DNA from: Phycomyces blakesleeanus NRRL 1555(-)
Taxonomy: Eukaryota > Mucoromycota > Mucoromycetes > Mucorales > Phycomycetaceae
Direction: 5' to 3'
Length of the DNA: 64,000 nt
Assembly (NCBI RefSeq): GCF_001638985.1
Contig: NW_017265157.1
Coordinates: 620,001 to 684,000, forward strand
A program made the translations under genes and the position numbers. Positions within the stretch are counted from its first letter, which is position 1, and each line of letters begins with the position of its first letter. This document shows, piece by piece, positions 30,113 to 43,390 of this stretch. The notes under the pieces are model-generated. The model was not told where the DNA came from. It saw only the letters and a list, made by a program, of their open reading frames with translations, and did not search any database.

Positions 30113-33112
30113 ATGACTGACAAGAGAAACACACCCCAATCTACAAACGAGGTTCGCACAAAGAGTGATAGATAGCATAATTTGAGCGGGGATTGTACTT
30201 GATTGAGTTGAATAAACTGCTCAAGTCTCTTTTGTTTAATACATATAATATATATACACCTACGAAAACGCACATACACACACGAACACGAACACATATA
30301 CGAACACATACAAAAACCCACACGGACACGCATACGCACATTTACATGTACCTGTCCTGTACCTGTCCTGTACCTGTACATGCGTACGCCTACGCCTACA
30401 TATACATATATGCACAAACAAACAAACAAACATATACGCATACATATAAACAAACACGGACGCACACATACATAAATAACATACATATATTAATACATAT
30501 ACATATATATATGTGTGTGTGTGTAATATTTAGGACAATAGGCTACGTCGGCCACATTTGCTCAACGAGCGCTATGCGATTCTTAAAACCCTTGGCAAGG
30601 GAAATTTCGGCAAGGTTTATCTAGCCAATGATTCTCTCACCGGAGAAAACGTAGCCGTAAAGGTGATGAGTATGTCGGCTTTTAAGAACGACGACCAGCA
30701 GATACATGCCCACAGCGAACAGACTATATGCGATGCCTTTGTTACATCGCTCAACCATAAAAACATTGTCAGGGTTATAGAGGTCACAGCAGACGACAGC
30801 AATATGTGTGTTGTAATGGAGTATGTGTCAGGTGGAGAACTTTATGATGCTATTCGGAAGGTTCGCAAACTACAAGAACCCAAAGCTCAAAAGTGGTTCC
30901 GAGAGTTGGTAGAGGCAGTGGGCTATATACATAAGGTAAATTAAGTATATAGTTATATAACCACACATAATTATTTCTGTATTTGTATTTGTATTTGTAT
31001 TTGTACTGCACTGTGCTGTACTGCACTGTGCTATATTGTGCTATACTGTGCTATACTGTGCTATACTGTGCCGCATTGTACTATACTTGGATTTGAATTA
31101 ATAAATATATCTTTTTAGAACAAGATCGTCCATCGCGACCTGAAGCCTGAGAATGGTAAAAATTAGAATGTGTTTTTATTTTATTTTTTTTCTTATTCTT
31201 GTTCTTCTTGTTCTTGTTTGCCTTCTTTATACTCGCGTGCTTCTGCTTCTGCTTCTGTTTGTGGGTGTGGGTGTGGGTGTGGGTGTTGGTGTAGGCGAGT
31301 GAGTGAGGGAGTAGAGGAAAAGTTTATGATTTGTATTTAACTTCTAAAATGTTTCATCCATTTTCTTATACATATATATACGTGTTTGTAGTTTTGATTG
31401 ACCAACATGGCCACATCAGATTATGTGATTTTGGATTTGGAAGAAAACTCGACGATGAAGAAGGCTTACTCAAGACATATTGCGGGAGTCCTTACTACGC
31501 AGCTCCAGAGATGGTGACCGCAACACCACACAAAGGGCCTCCTGTCGACATGTGGAGTTGTGGCGTGATTTTGTATGCTATGCTTACCGGAAAACTTCCC
31601 TTCCAAAGCGAAACCATGCCCCAGCTATTTAAAAAAATCAGTTTGGCCAGCTACACACCTCCGCGAGATGTATCTAATCAAGCTAGTAATCTAATAAGCC
31701 GGCTGCTGTGCAAGAACCCCAATGACCGACTGACGGCCCACCAATGTTTGTCTCATCCGTGGCTCACTCCTGTTGAGCGTCCTCTCACAAGACACCTGTC
31801 GTTTGCTTCGACAATCATGAGTGTGCCAGTTTCTTGTATGAGACGACCTTCGACAACGGCAAGTATAACCAATAGTGTCGTACGAAAGGCAGTACCTCTT
31901 ACTCTGTCGGCCATCAGAATAAAGAAATCGATGATTCAACCACTTGTTCTTGGCAATGTACGTAAATCAAACCTATCAAGCCAACAAGGATCAATCTCGC
32001 CTTTGGTCTATCGACAGTCAAGACATTGCGATGCTACTCTATCCAGACAGTCCGAAACAAGCTCCCATGCGGCCTATGCATCAGAGACAACGCCTATCAT
32101 GCGATCAGACACCAGTACTAATTACTCGAATCAAACAACACGGCTATTTGACACCTTCCAAAGTAGGCCACGATTCCCAGTAGTATCCCAACTTAACGGG
32201 TCTCAGGATAGTCCCAGCCAGTCCACACCCCGCAAGCTTATTTCGTTCAAGTGTTTGCATTGCCAGTCAGGAACATGTCAATCGGATTCTTGTAGAGAGT
32301 ACACTGCTACTGCTTCCGCTACTACTGCTACTACTGCTACTGCTACTACTGCTACTGGTGCTGGTACTGGTACTGGTGCTACTGCTGGTGCTGCTACTAA
32401 TCCTCCGCTATCTCAACCTAATTACGAACAGACACAGAGACACAAGACTACCAAGCACAAGACTACCCAACACCAGTCCGTAGCTTGCCAGACTACTCCT
32501 AGTTGCAGAAAAAATACCGAAGCACGTTTGTTCAAAAAGTCAAAATCCAAACCCAAGGCCCATTCTCATTCCCACACACACACACATACTCAACCCCAGC
32601 TCCAGATCCAAATCCAGCCTCAGACCAAGTCCCAGTCCCAGTCCCAGACACATACCCAATCTCAAGCACAAGCTCAAGCTCAAGCTCAAGCTCAAGCAAA
32701 GGCACAAACGCAGGCTCAGTCGAATCGTGTATATGAATCTGTGGAAGAGTGTGGGCACCCGTCATGTGAATTTGAATTGTTTGAACCGGTATGCTTTGAG
32801 ACTTCTCCGTGTACCTTTATTCCGTGTACTCATTTGTCTTGTAAGCCTCTTGAGAAACCGTCGTCTGTTATTCTACAGGCACCTAATGGTTCCAAGGTAG
32901 CCAGGTTCTACCACTCGGTATTTAAGCGAAAGGGTATCAAGGTGTCACCCAGAAAGGCGTCCCGGACCGAATCGATGCCACAAAGACGAAAACATACGGG
33001 TACAGACACGCTGTTTGTTGAAACAAAGACTGTTTCGCGCATCAAAGGTTTTTTCCAAAATGCATTTCAAAAACGTATTTCTCGAACAGCGCCGTGTTTG
33101 TGTGCAAAATAA
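30113..33112 (+). CDS. Serine/threonine protein kinase (CAMK/SNF1-related) with repeat-rich tail
   Basis: Proposed exons 30113-30151, 30534-30935, 31119-31155 and 31392-33112, giving 732 aa. The kinase core is complete: glycine loop GKGNFG (34-39), VAVK lysine K56, HRDLKPEN (152-159), DFGFG (172-176), then CGSPYYAAPEM and DMWSCGVILYAMLTG. These point to the Snf1/Kin4/Hsl1 branch of CAMK kinases, which act in stress, polarity and cell-cycle signalling. The tail of about 450 aa is disordered: Ala-Thr, His-Thr and Gln-Ala repeats plus two Cys-rich patches (FKCLHCQSGTCQSDSC and ECGHPSCEFELFEPVC). Exon 1 is the weak point. No ATG precedes the kinase core in exon 2, so I used an upstream ATG with a GTTCGC donor in phase. 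Confidence 0.85.
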
Positions 33113-34811
33113 AGCAACAAGTTATAATGATAGCATTACAAGTAATAAAAGTAATTTAAAAAAAAAAGGGTAGATTCAAAATTTATTACCAAACAAAATA
33201 TATTCTATATAATTTGTACCTTTTTTTTTGTGGTTTTTTTTAAAAAAAAAAATAACACTAATAATCAAGATACAAATAATATTAAAATAATAATAATACA
33301 GGGAAGCAAGATGAAAGCATCTCATTTGTTTTTTTTTCAAGCTGTATATCTTTGTGTGTTATATAAACCTTGGATAATTTGGTAACATTTATTGTAAAGT
33401 ATTACAAGAAATTGAAGCTTCATAAACTCTGTCCGAAAGATCTATGGGAGTTTCTTCTCCTCTTTTCTTTAATCTACAATGCTGTGAGTGCAAAGTGACT
33501 ACAGCATCAATAGCAATAAAAATAAAATAAAAGTAAGAACATTAGGTTTCCAAAATATTAGCTTCTAACCACATGCTGGCTACCGTCTGTGGTATTGTTT
33601 CTCAAAAGACAAGAAAAAGGAAATGATAAATATAAGTCAGAAATAATGATTGCTTATTGTGTGATTTGCCTTTTTGAAAGAAATACCAAGGGATATAATT
33701 ATACCTTTCAAGGCCAACTCGTTCTTCCACCCCTTCTTATTTCTATCCTCTGATGCGTTTGCTAGCTTATGTTATTCAGCACGTGTAGTGGATACTTAAA
33801 TGACCTCTCTCAAGGGACGCACTACACACACACACATATGTGAGTATGTATATATAATAAACTGTACTAATTAGCAAGTGACAGATATCAAATCTACATA
33901 TTCTTTGTATTCTACCATTTACTGCTATTGTTACCTTTACTACTTCTACTTTCACAGTTACTTGGTATCTCTCCTTACTCTTATATATATATGTATTATT
34001 GCTATATCGAAATATTTAAAAATAAAATAAAAACGTTCTTTTTTTTCTGTACAATCCAAATCATGTACTCTTGTTATTTTTTATGGTATCACGCAGCTAC
34101 ATCAAGTAAAAAGAATTATGCTTTTCTTTTAATCCATGCGGATAAATAAATAGAAACAAAAGAGAACAATTCCAAACCTTACAAAATCCACTCTATATTA
34201 CCATGTATAAAATCTCCTAAACCTTCTTATCAATTGAACTCTTTTATATTCATACGTACATAACTTCAAAGGAAACTTCATTATCTGTAATTTGATTATT
34301 ATGATTGGTTGATTTTCTCTAGCATAAAGAGTATAAACATCTTGCTTTCTATTGGCTTTTACTTTTGGTTATTCTTGCGATATAAAGTGTCTCAATTTAT
34401 TATTATTTTGGTTTATATATATACATTTCTTTTTCTTTTTTGCCCTAATTTTCACACATTAATGTATATCTTGTATTATAAAATTCCAAATGCTGTGCAA
34501 ACAAACCATTATAGAAAGAAAAATAAGACGTAAATGAAGCTAGAGAAGAATATACAAATGAATAAAATGCAGTGTGCAAAGAAGGGTATATGACACACAG
34601 ACATTTGTACACAAAAACAACTCTCAAGAATTGGAGGGAAATGATCTTCAAATAGATTTTGTCTTTCTTTCTTTCTTTCTTTTTTTCTATCTATATATCA
34701 TGGCTTTATTTTATTAATTTATTTATTAAAATAATTAAATAATTATTTATTTGTTTATTTATTTATTTAATTAATTAATTAATTAATTAATTATTTTTTC
34801 TACTATTACGA
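33113..34811. other. AT-rich spacer
   Basis: About 1.7 kb between two plus-strand genes. Poly(A/T), CA/TA repeats and a TTAA repeat just before the RCC1 gene (about 34769-34792). Short open frames (33928-34149, 34309-34533) show no domain. Confidence 0.6.
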
Positions 34812-35607
34812 ATGTCAATGAGACCTTTCTTACAACGCTCTACACAAGCTGTGCGTTCTGTTCATACCTCGGGGACAAAGGCAGTCTATGGCTGGGGACA
34901 TACACATGCTCTTCCATTAAAGTTTGATGAGGAACGCGATGATGCATACACTACTCCCACAAGATTAGACACCCTATCCGATTATGCCATTGACAATGTA
35001 AGCAATTTAATTTTAAATACTAGTATAAATGTATACACTTTTATATATATATATATAATTTATTTATTTTTTTGAGCATTTAGTCCGAGGCAGTTAGTCA
35101 CATTGCGGCTGGTTGGGCTCACTCACTTATTGGAACACAATCTCAAGTCTATGGCTTTGGTTTGAATCGTAGTGGACAGTTGGGTAAGAAAGAAGAAGAA
35201 TCTCGGATTGTATGATATAATTGTTCTTATTGCTGTGTATCATTGTCTTTCTGGTTTTATTTTAAAAAATAAAATAAAAACAAAACAAAAAAAAAGGTCA
35301 TGGTCCAGATACTTTGGTGACCATGTCCCTGGGTAAAGCAAACCTCAAACAATTGGCTTGTGGTCGTGAGCATTCCCATATTGTGACTGAGGAACAGAAT
35401 TCGACCTCTCTTTACTCTTTTGGAAACTCAATGTATGGTCAATTGGGTATTGGAAAGAGCAAATATACCAGACCTGGCACTCTTTCCTTGGAGGAATTTC
35501 CTGTCAAAGTCGAGGGATATCAAGGTGCTGTTACAGACATTGCATGTGGTTTGGATCATACTATATTCTCTACTGGTAAGATTATCGTAAAGGTGATTAG
35601 AATTGGG

Positions 35608-35669
<62 letters not shown>

Positions 35670-36769
35670 GAAGAGATATATTCATTTGATAGAGAGAAAA
35701 CTAATGCAGGTGTGAATATATACAAATAACTTGTAGATCACAACTCGTTGTATGCTATGGGATGGGGATCTGATGGTCAATTGGGTCTGGCACCTACATT
35801 TACTGGAGACAAGGATGTCCCCTCTCTGCTTCCAAGGTTGGGAGACTCCAAAATCAAACTTTTGAGTGGATCAACGGACTTTACGTTAATGCTTACAGGT
35901 AAAAGGAAGAAAGGAAAGAAAGGAAGATAAATGGGATTAGCGATAAATTTTCTTTAAGATTCGGTGTGTGTGTGTGTGCTTTTTTTTTCTTTAAAATAAT
36001 AATAATTAATATTAATGATAATGATAATGATTATTATAATCATATTAATACTTGTATTATGTAGAGGACAATGTTCTGTGGACATGGGGAAACTCAGAGT
36101 ACGGGCAGGGAATGCAAGGCAAAAAGATTGACCGAGTAAGTTTTTTTTTTTTATAAAAAAAAATGGAATAGATACTGGTATACATATATACTAGATGCTC
36201 ATCTAAAACTTCTATATGTATTTATATATTCACCTCTAAAGATCACTGAGCCTATCAAGGTACCTGTCAAGGGTGTAAAGGATATTGCTGCGGGTGGGCC
36301 ATTCTCGGTTATATTGACAGGTAAAAGGTGTACAGCCCTGGTACGTGAGAATTTGTTCAATTGACCTTTGTTTGTGTGAAAAGAGGATGGGCGTGTACAC
36401 AGCTGTGGTTATGGTGCATTAGGACATGGTAAAGGCACAATTGAATCTTTGGTATTGCGTGAAATTGAGGGCTTGAAAGACGTGGAGCGTGTTTTTGCCA
36501 CTACAGATTATGCTGCAGCTATTACAGGTACGTTGGCTATACATCTACATCTAAATATACATCTGTATATTATTTACGGATCGATTGATTGATCGTGTGT
36601 TTATATTGTAGCTTCTGGAGAACTATTTACTTGGGGACTTAATGGACCTAGTGGTCGGCTGGGATTGGATTCTGTCGACCATGCATTTGTACCAAAGCGT
36701 GTTGATATCGACAGACCAGTGACAGAACTTGCATTGGGTACAAATCATGTATTGGCTTTGTGCGATTGA
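34812..36769 (+). CDS. RCC1-repeat protein, probably mitochondrial (RCC1L-like)
   Basis: Eight exons: 34812-34997, 35084-35183, 35297-35575, 35737-35898, 36065-36135, 36242-36320, 36384-36527 and 36612-36769, giving 392 aa. RCC1 blades repeat along the chain: VYGWGHTHALPL, YGFGLNRSGQLGHG, YSFGNSMYGQLGIG, YAMGWGSDGQLGL, LWTWGNSEYGQG, SCGYGALGHGKG and FTWGLNGPSGRLGL, each followed by an xxIAAG-type motif. Together they make one seven-blade propeller. The N-terminus (MSMRPFLQRSTQAVRSVHTS) is basic and amphipathic without acids, like a mitochondrial presequence. RCC1L/WBSCR16 proteins act in mitochondrial ribosome assembly or as exchange factors. That role is inferred. A second ATG lies two codons inside. 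Confidence 0.88.
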
Positions 36770-39700
36770 ACCAATGACAATGATCTGGCTTTAAGCAATT
36801 GTCTTTATTTGAATTACAATAAAAGAATAGATAGAAATATAGAAATATAGATAAATAGATCAAGAGTGTGTATACACAGCTGTACAATTAATAAATAACA
36901 ATAAATGAAACAAAGGTATTGGTTACGTGTTTACTGAATGTACGGAAGTTTTGAAACTCTAGTATGAATGTATCATTTCCCTTTATTTGCTCTAATGTTA
37001 TTATCCTTGCTTTCTTGATACACTTTTAATATCTCGATAAACCTCCTTTATTTATTTATTTATTTATTTTACTTCTTCTCATTTGCTTTTCTTCTTCTGC
37101 CTCTTTTTCTCCCTTGTTATGACGAGCATTTGTTTTTTGGGTTTCTTGGGCGGTTAGAGACAATAGTTGGTTTGCAAGGTTTGTGTATTATATACACACT
37201 TTTTTTTTATACAAAAAAAAAGTTTCTTTCTTTCTTTATTTTGTTGTTGTACACTAGGTGCATACACCACGGGGTGTCTTTAGAAACAAATGACTACAAA
37301 AGTAAGCTAGGGGAACAAGGAGAACGAGAGAATAGAAGAGGGGTTAAGAAAGTTAATTAGCCAAGCGTTATGGTATAATGGCCTTTATTTTCTCGAATAA
37401 TATCTCCTGTGAGAAGAAGAAGGAAATGGAGGAGTAAGAGGGGCTGGTAATCTAATCTACGATGATGAGTATTGTTGTGCTGAAGCGCGCGGGCTAAATA
37501 ACTTAAGCTGTACTATACCCAGCCATTGTATAAAGATCTGGTGACAATACATGCGTGTAAGATAGACAGAGAGAGAAAAGGAACATAGATACACCTTACT
37601 ATAAAACATATAGTATTCTTTTGCTTTTCAGAAAACAGATGAGCACTAGAAATGATGTCCAATTGATCTCTACAAGATTTAAGGATGATGAAGATCAATA
37701 AATGAACTGGTTATGAGTAGGAAATAAGAAAACAAAAAAAAACAAGATCTTAAAAGTGCTTTGAAGACAATACTACAAAATTATTTGACCTGCACAAAAA
37801 ATAACGCGCCTTTTCATATTGATCAACATTTTTAGACTTGTTTTGCTACCTTATTCGTAAAAGCCTTTCTTTTGCCTTCTTCTTTTATTTCCAAGACACA
37901 GAGAGAAAGAGATTTTGAATAGATTAAATTTAGATCTAAATTCCTTAGTGTTTTCGCTGGAAAAACATGTATGGTAAGAAATCATTGCACAGTTAACAAT
38001 AACTAGAGGCATTTCTATAAATACACAGTATGCACAACGGCGCCTCATGTATTATTCCCACATCAATTACTCAATTGATCGATAAATAATAGATCAATCT
38101 GATCAAATATGTTCAGCCTAATATTATTACTACTACAGAAAATTAACATTCATAATCTTCTTGTGTTTCAATAATACCTAGCAATCTTTTATTTGTCAAT
38201 TGATAATGAACAATTCCATTTAACGTGGAGAGAATGATATAGGAGCATTGTGTTATTATTATTGGTAGTATTAGTAGTATTAGTATGAGTATCCAGAAAT
38301 GCATACACTTGTATACTTCCTCTTTAAATATTTTCTCCGAATATATATCTATATATATAAAAAAGTACTTGATTACTATCTTTGAAGAGAGAAGAAGTAT
38401 GATTTCCATAAAATTCCTGTTTTTGGCATTGGTTTTCTGGTCGGAAATACCTTGAAGCAAATGATATGCATACTGTTGTGAATGATCAATGAGTCTATTG
38501 ACTTTTGTTTTCTTTGTGTTTTATGTTATATTTTTGTAGTGGCTCAAGTTAGAGACGCGGCAGAATCAAAGCTCCGAAGTCTTGTACTGAATAAAATAAA
38601 ACGTTTCTTCTAGAGTGTTACAGAGTACAGTACAGTACAGTACAGTACAGTACAGTACAGTACAGTACATTACATTACATGATTGTTTGTGTAAAGAATT
38701 CTAAATATTAAGCGGGCTGATGCGTAAGTAAAGGTCTAGAAGACAAAGACTATGGGTTCATGAGATACTAGAGATAATGCACAATTGAAAGAGAGAAAAA
38801 AATACTAGAATAAATAAATACATATTAATTTGACTGACTGACTGACTGACTAGCTGATTAAATACTATAGTAAAGCTATCACACGTTGAAGGTAGGTAAC
38901 TTTTCTTCCTCTTCTTCTCTTTCCCCTTCCTGCTCTTAATGTCGATATTGACATTGATATTGATTATTCAAAATATACCAATGACATCCTTGGTTATCAC
39001 TTGTGTTATTTTGGATAACAAAATCCAGTTTTGAAAAGAATGAAATGTAAGTCAGGAATAAGTTTGTACTTGAGAGGGACCTTTGTGATTGCCTGGACGA
39101 TCAATGTCTTTGGTTGTTGATATCACCAAAGCACATTAAGATTTCGATATCAAGTGTACAAATCTCTATATCTATATACACACATATATATATATATATA
39201 TATCAAAAAAGAATTATTTTTAGAATGAAATGTAGAGAAGAATATCCAGCACAAGACTGATTGACAGACAGACCAGTAGATTCAGTTAAAGATCTTTATT
39301 TGAATTAATAAAAAGACAGTGACAAAACTGTATATACAAAGAAGAAAGCAAACTAGAGCTTGTAAATGTGTGCTACTGGTAAATCAACTTGTACAACTGG
39401 GGTATCATCTATTTATTTTATTCTATTCATTATTATTATTTTGAATACCTCCTGATAGACTGTGATTATCAGACAGGATTTCTTTATTGATGTTATTAGT
39501 TTTTGAGACATAATTTAACAAGGTTAATGAATCTGGTTCTTTGAAGATCAAAGAAGAAGAAGAAGAAAAAAAAAGTAACTGCTTGAAATAATAAATTATA
39601 TACAAACTCACACCAATACTTTTACTAGTACCTTTTTTTTCCCTTATTTTCTTGATGTATATTCAGTATCCTTCTTTTGCCTTCTGATCTTTGTCCACAT

Positions 39701-40896
39701 TTGTGTCTATATATATATATAAGAAATAAGCCAAGAAAATCATTTGGTAAAGATAGAATATTAATAGTGGAAATCCTCCTAATAATAATAATATATAATC
39801 AAGATGATCTACAGTTCTATATAACCTAATAACTTGACTTGATATATGTGTGTCTTGTATTGGACTGTAAAAAAAAAAAAAAGTTAATGTCGGACATTTA
39901 AATATGGGCAATCTATATCTAAAATATATAGGAGTATCTAATATATAATCCAATGATATACATCTAAACAAGCGGTATCTAAATAATTATCTTGAATATT
40001 TGAAACGATTGGTGGTTAAATATAAATAAATATACATATGGCTAAAGAATCAGTGAGGAATCTTAGTATTCCACGTCTACTTCATTAGATAATTTGATAC
40101 AAGTTTGCTTTTTTTTTATGAATAAAAATAAAAGAAGAAGCTGAATATTTAATGTGCTTTAGGCTCAGAATAAGTAAATTTGGGTATTACCTGTCAAAAC
40201 ACACACACATACATACACAAAGATCCTTGGTCATTGAGAGGAAAATACAATGATAGGAATTTATTGAGAAGGGCAATAGAAATCTAATGATTCAAAATAT
40301 TATTTTTATTATTGGACTATAAAGACTATCAGAAAATAAATGGGCGCCTTGTTTGTTATTGGGCGTTAGAAAGATACAGGTACAAATACAAATACAAACA
40401 GAAACACAAATAAAAACAAACAAAATGGAAATACACCTAGCACTTATTCATTCTTTCAATCATTACCTTGTCAAAATCTAGAAATAATGACATTTAACAA
40501 CAATAGCAATAACAGATATTGAAAGATCCATACTATAAACCCTCTTCTTTTTACTATACTTTTATTTATATATATATATATATACTAGTCTTGTTCTTGT
40601 CTCTACTAATACTACTATATATTGTGAGAGGAAATGGTACATAGTAGTAGCAAGTAATAAAGAGATTATTAAAAAGTTACTCAATTTTAGCTCACAGCCA
40701 AGGGATGCATTCTATTTGCATATTTTTCTTTTTTGCACCCTTTGCTTGTACTACAGCGTCTAATTCAACCAACCTCTCATATCTTTTTATTTTTCTTCTC
40801 TTTCTAGGTCTATGTATTCATTGATACCTTTTCGGTCCACATGGTATTCCCCCGCCTTGCGAAAAAAAAATTATGACTTTGTTGCACCCTGACGTC

Positions 40897-40940
<44 letters not shown>

Positions 40941-42155
40941 ATTAAAATAATAATAACAATGATAGTGATAATAACAGTGATATATTTTACCCGTTGTATA
41001 TATATATATATATATATGTAATCTATTCATACACGCAGAAAGCAAGAAAGAAAGATATAGAAAAGTATCTTGATAATATTCAATTAAATTAAATAAATCA
41101 TTTTAGCCTGGAATGTCCTTGGCTTCAGAATAAAGATTGCTTTAGAAGTGCAATGTTTTAGTAAATTGTGCCTTGTCCAAAGATCTGTGTAACAAAATGC
41201 CATTTATTTATTTATTTATTTATTATATAGGTGTCTAAATATACATTATGCGAATTCGTAATACTGACATGGAGGACAGAGGACAAGATACAAAAAGGTA
41301 TCATACGGATAAAAGAGACCAAGAAATGTGTATTATCATTACAGGTAGACAGGCAGGTAGACAGACAGGTAATTATATGAACAAAATAAGAATGTCTTTC
41401 AAGGGTTTGTGTGAGAATGTAACCAAGAATCGGATATACATCTATTTTGCTGGTAGTTTGTTAATACATATTTTAGGTACAGAATAAAAACGACCCAGAA
41501 AAGGAAAGTGTACAGTCAACCAAAAAAATATATAAAAAAAAAAGTTTTGGGAAAAATTGAGTTGGATTGTATTTAGTTGAGTTGAGCTCTCCTTGAAGTT
41601 AATGAGTTTATATATATATGTTTTCGGTCCGTGCAGTTCTTTGTACACAAGCCAACCACATTGCATGTTGACCACAAAAGCATGGTGATGCTCACACCAT
41701 ACAAAAAAGTGTACTTTGATTTACTTGCTTTTATTTTTATGTGGGTGTGTGGGTTTTACTATAAAAAGCAACCAAATCTAAATAAAAAGAAAGACGCAGA
41801 GAAAGAATTGTTGTGCTTTTATAATTCGTACTCTTTTATTATCATTATCATTATCCATATTATCAACTAATAACTCTTTATTATAAATTATAATTAAAAT
41901 TATAATAACACCATTCACTCTCCTATATTTCTTTCTTTACTTTCTTTCTTTCTTTTGCTCCTCTCTCTCTCTCTATATTGCTCTCACTATTGATCTATTT
42001 TCACACTCTCACTATCACTCACTCATTCATTCATTCATTTATACGCATATAAGCACACTCACTTTGATAGCTTTATCTTTTGCTTTCAACTCTATTTATT
42101 TATATATCCATATATTCCTTCTGCTTTTATTCTCATACACTTTTTTACCTTACAT
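36770..42155. other. 5.4-kb gene-poor spacer
   Basis: AT-rich throughout. It contains an ACAGT pentamer tract (about 38626-38668), an ATT tract (about 40903-40938), GACT repeats (about 38832-38851), several TA tracts and TTTA repeats. Open frames such as 38143-38460 (minus) and 41248-41487 (plus) lack domains and have spacer-like composition. I see no gene, RNA or transposon that I can support. Confidence 0.6.
38626..38668. repeat. ACAGT pentanucleotide microsatellite
   Basis: About eight tandem ACAGT units followed by ACATT variants, in spacer sequence. Confidence 0.9.
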
Positions 42156-43390
42156 ATGCCCAACATAACCAGAAGAAACCGAAAGAAGAGCGGTAAATAA
42201 ACCAAAATATACACAGACAGATTTTATTATTATTATTATACTTAGTATATTTCCTGATCCAAAACACAAAACTAAAAAAAAAAAATTCAATGCGTATTTC
42301 ATAGCCCATTTCCAAATCAATTCATCTGGATCAATGATTACATCGAATATCCAATCATGTCGCTATGATTCCTCACTTGGTCTGTTGACAAAAAAGTTTG
42401 TCAGTCTCTTACAGTCTAGCACCCACGGGGATCTCGATTTGAACAGTGCAGCTGCTGAACTCAACGTACAAAAGAGACGGATCTACGACATAACCAATGT
42501 ACTTGAAGGCATATGTTTGATCGAAAAGAATTCAAAGAACCATGTGCGCTGGACGTAAGTATATCTTTTCTGTCTTCTTCTCTTATAGAGCTTTACTGAC
42601 ATCGACCCATTATTCTTATTTACAGTGGAAGTACACCTTCCTTGAATAGCAGTAGCAACAACAGTCAGAAGAATAATTATCAACATCATCTTAACCACGA
42701 CTACAACGACAATAATGATAATAATCGTCGGTTGGATCAAATAGATGAAGATACTACAGAGCTATACAGACTAGAGCAGCGGTTACTGACCCTAAAGAGC
42801 AACAATAATTCCCTGTTGAATGAGCAAAACCACCTGGCTCAGTTGACTCTAGAAGTAAACGGAAGGATTGAACGAGAGTGTTCTTACCACAGAGACTACT
42901 GTTTCCTCACATCTGAGGATCAGGCTCGTCTTGAAAAGCAACCCATGTCCCAAACAGACACACTTTTGGCGGTTCATGAACCCTATGACGCCCTGATACC
43001 CTGTTTGGACAATATTGCGCCCCATACATATAATCATCACAACCACAATCACAATCACAATCATCACCATAACAACAGCCATAGCAACACCAATCATAAT
43101 AATCATAATAATTCTCGATCTTCATTTGACCGCCATAGACGCCAAACATCACATATTTATCCCAACCACCCATATCTACCCTCCACAATTGAAAACAAGG
43201 TAAGAATATTTATATGCTTATTTTAAGTAGTAATGGCAACGAATATTAATATTTTGGTTGTGTATTTTAGCACACAGTACGGTGTGTAGTTAGAGTGCCT
43301 GATCACTCTGACCAGTCGCTCTTTGGTCGTCTATCAGATGGCCATAGAAATCAATCTCTCTCTCGAGCAAGTTCTTTTTATGCCTCTTGA
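42156..43390 (+). CDS. E2F-family transcription factor
   Basis: Four exons: 42156-42192, 42305-42554, 42626-43199 and 43271-43390, giving 326 aa. Residues about 32-97 are an E2F winged-helix DNA-binding domain: [18 protein letters not shown], then the signature [12 protein letters not shown] and HVRWTGS. A leucine zipper ([20 protein letters not shown]) and a marked-box-like segment ([20 protein letters not shown]) follow, as needed for dimerising with a DP partner. Asn-rich and His/Asn-repeat linkers come next. E2F/DP dimers drive G1/S genes in animals, plants and early-diverging fungi. Dikarya use SBF/MBF instead. An acidic Rb-binding motif is not obvious at the short C-terminus. Exon 1 (12 codons) is supported by frame and splice sites only. 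Confidence 0.88.

Noticed and set aside
30049..30624. Several 60-145 codon frames on both strands
   Set aside because: They arise from ACACAC, GTACCTGTCCT and ATACAT repeats inside what I take to be the kinase's first intron.
38143..38460. Minus-strand 105-codon hydrophobic frame
   Set aside because: Composition matches AT-rich spacer, no domain, and no flanking exons could be joined.
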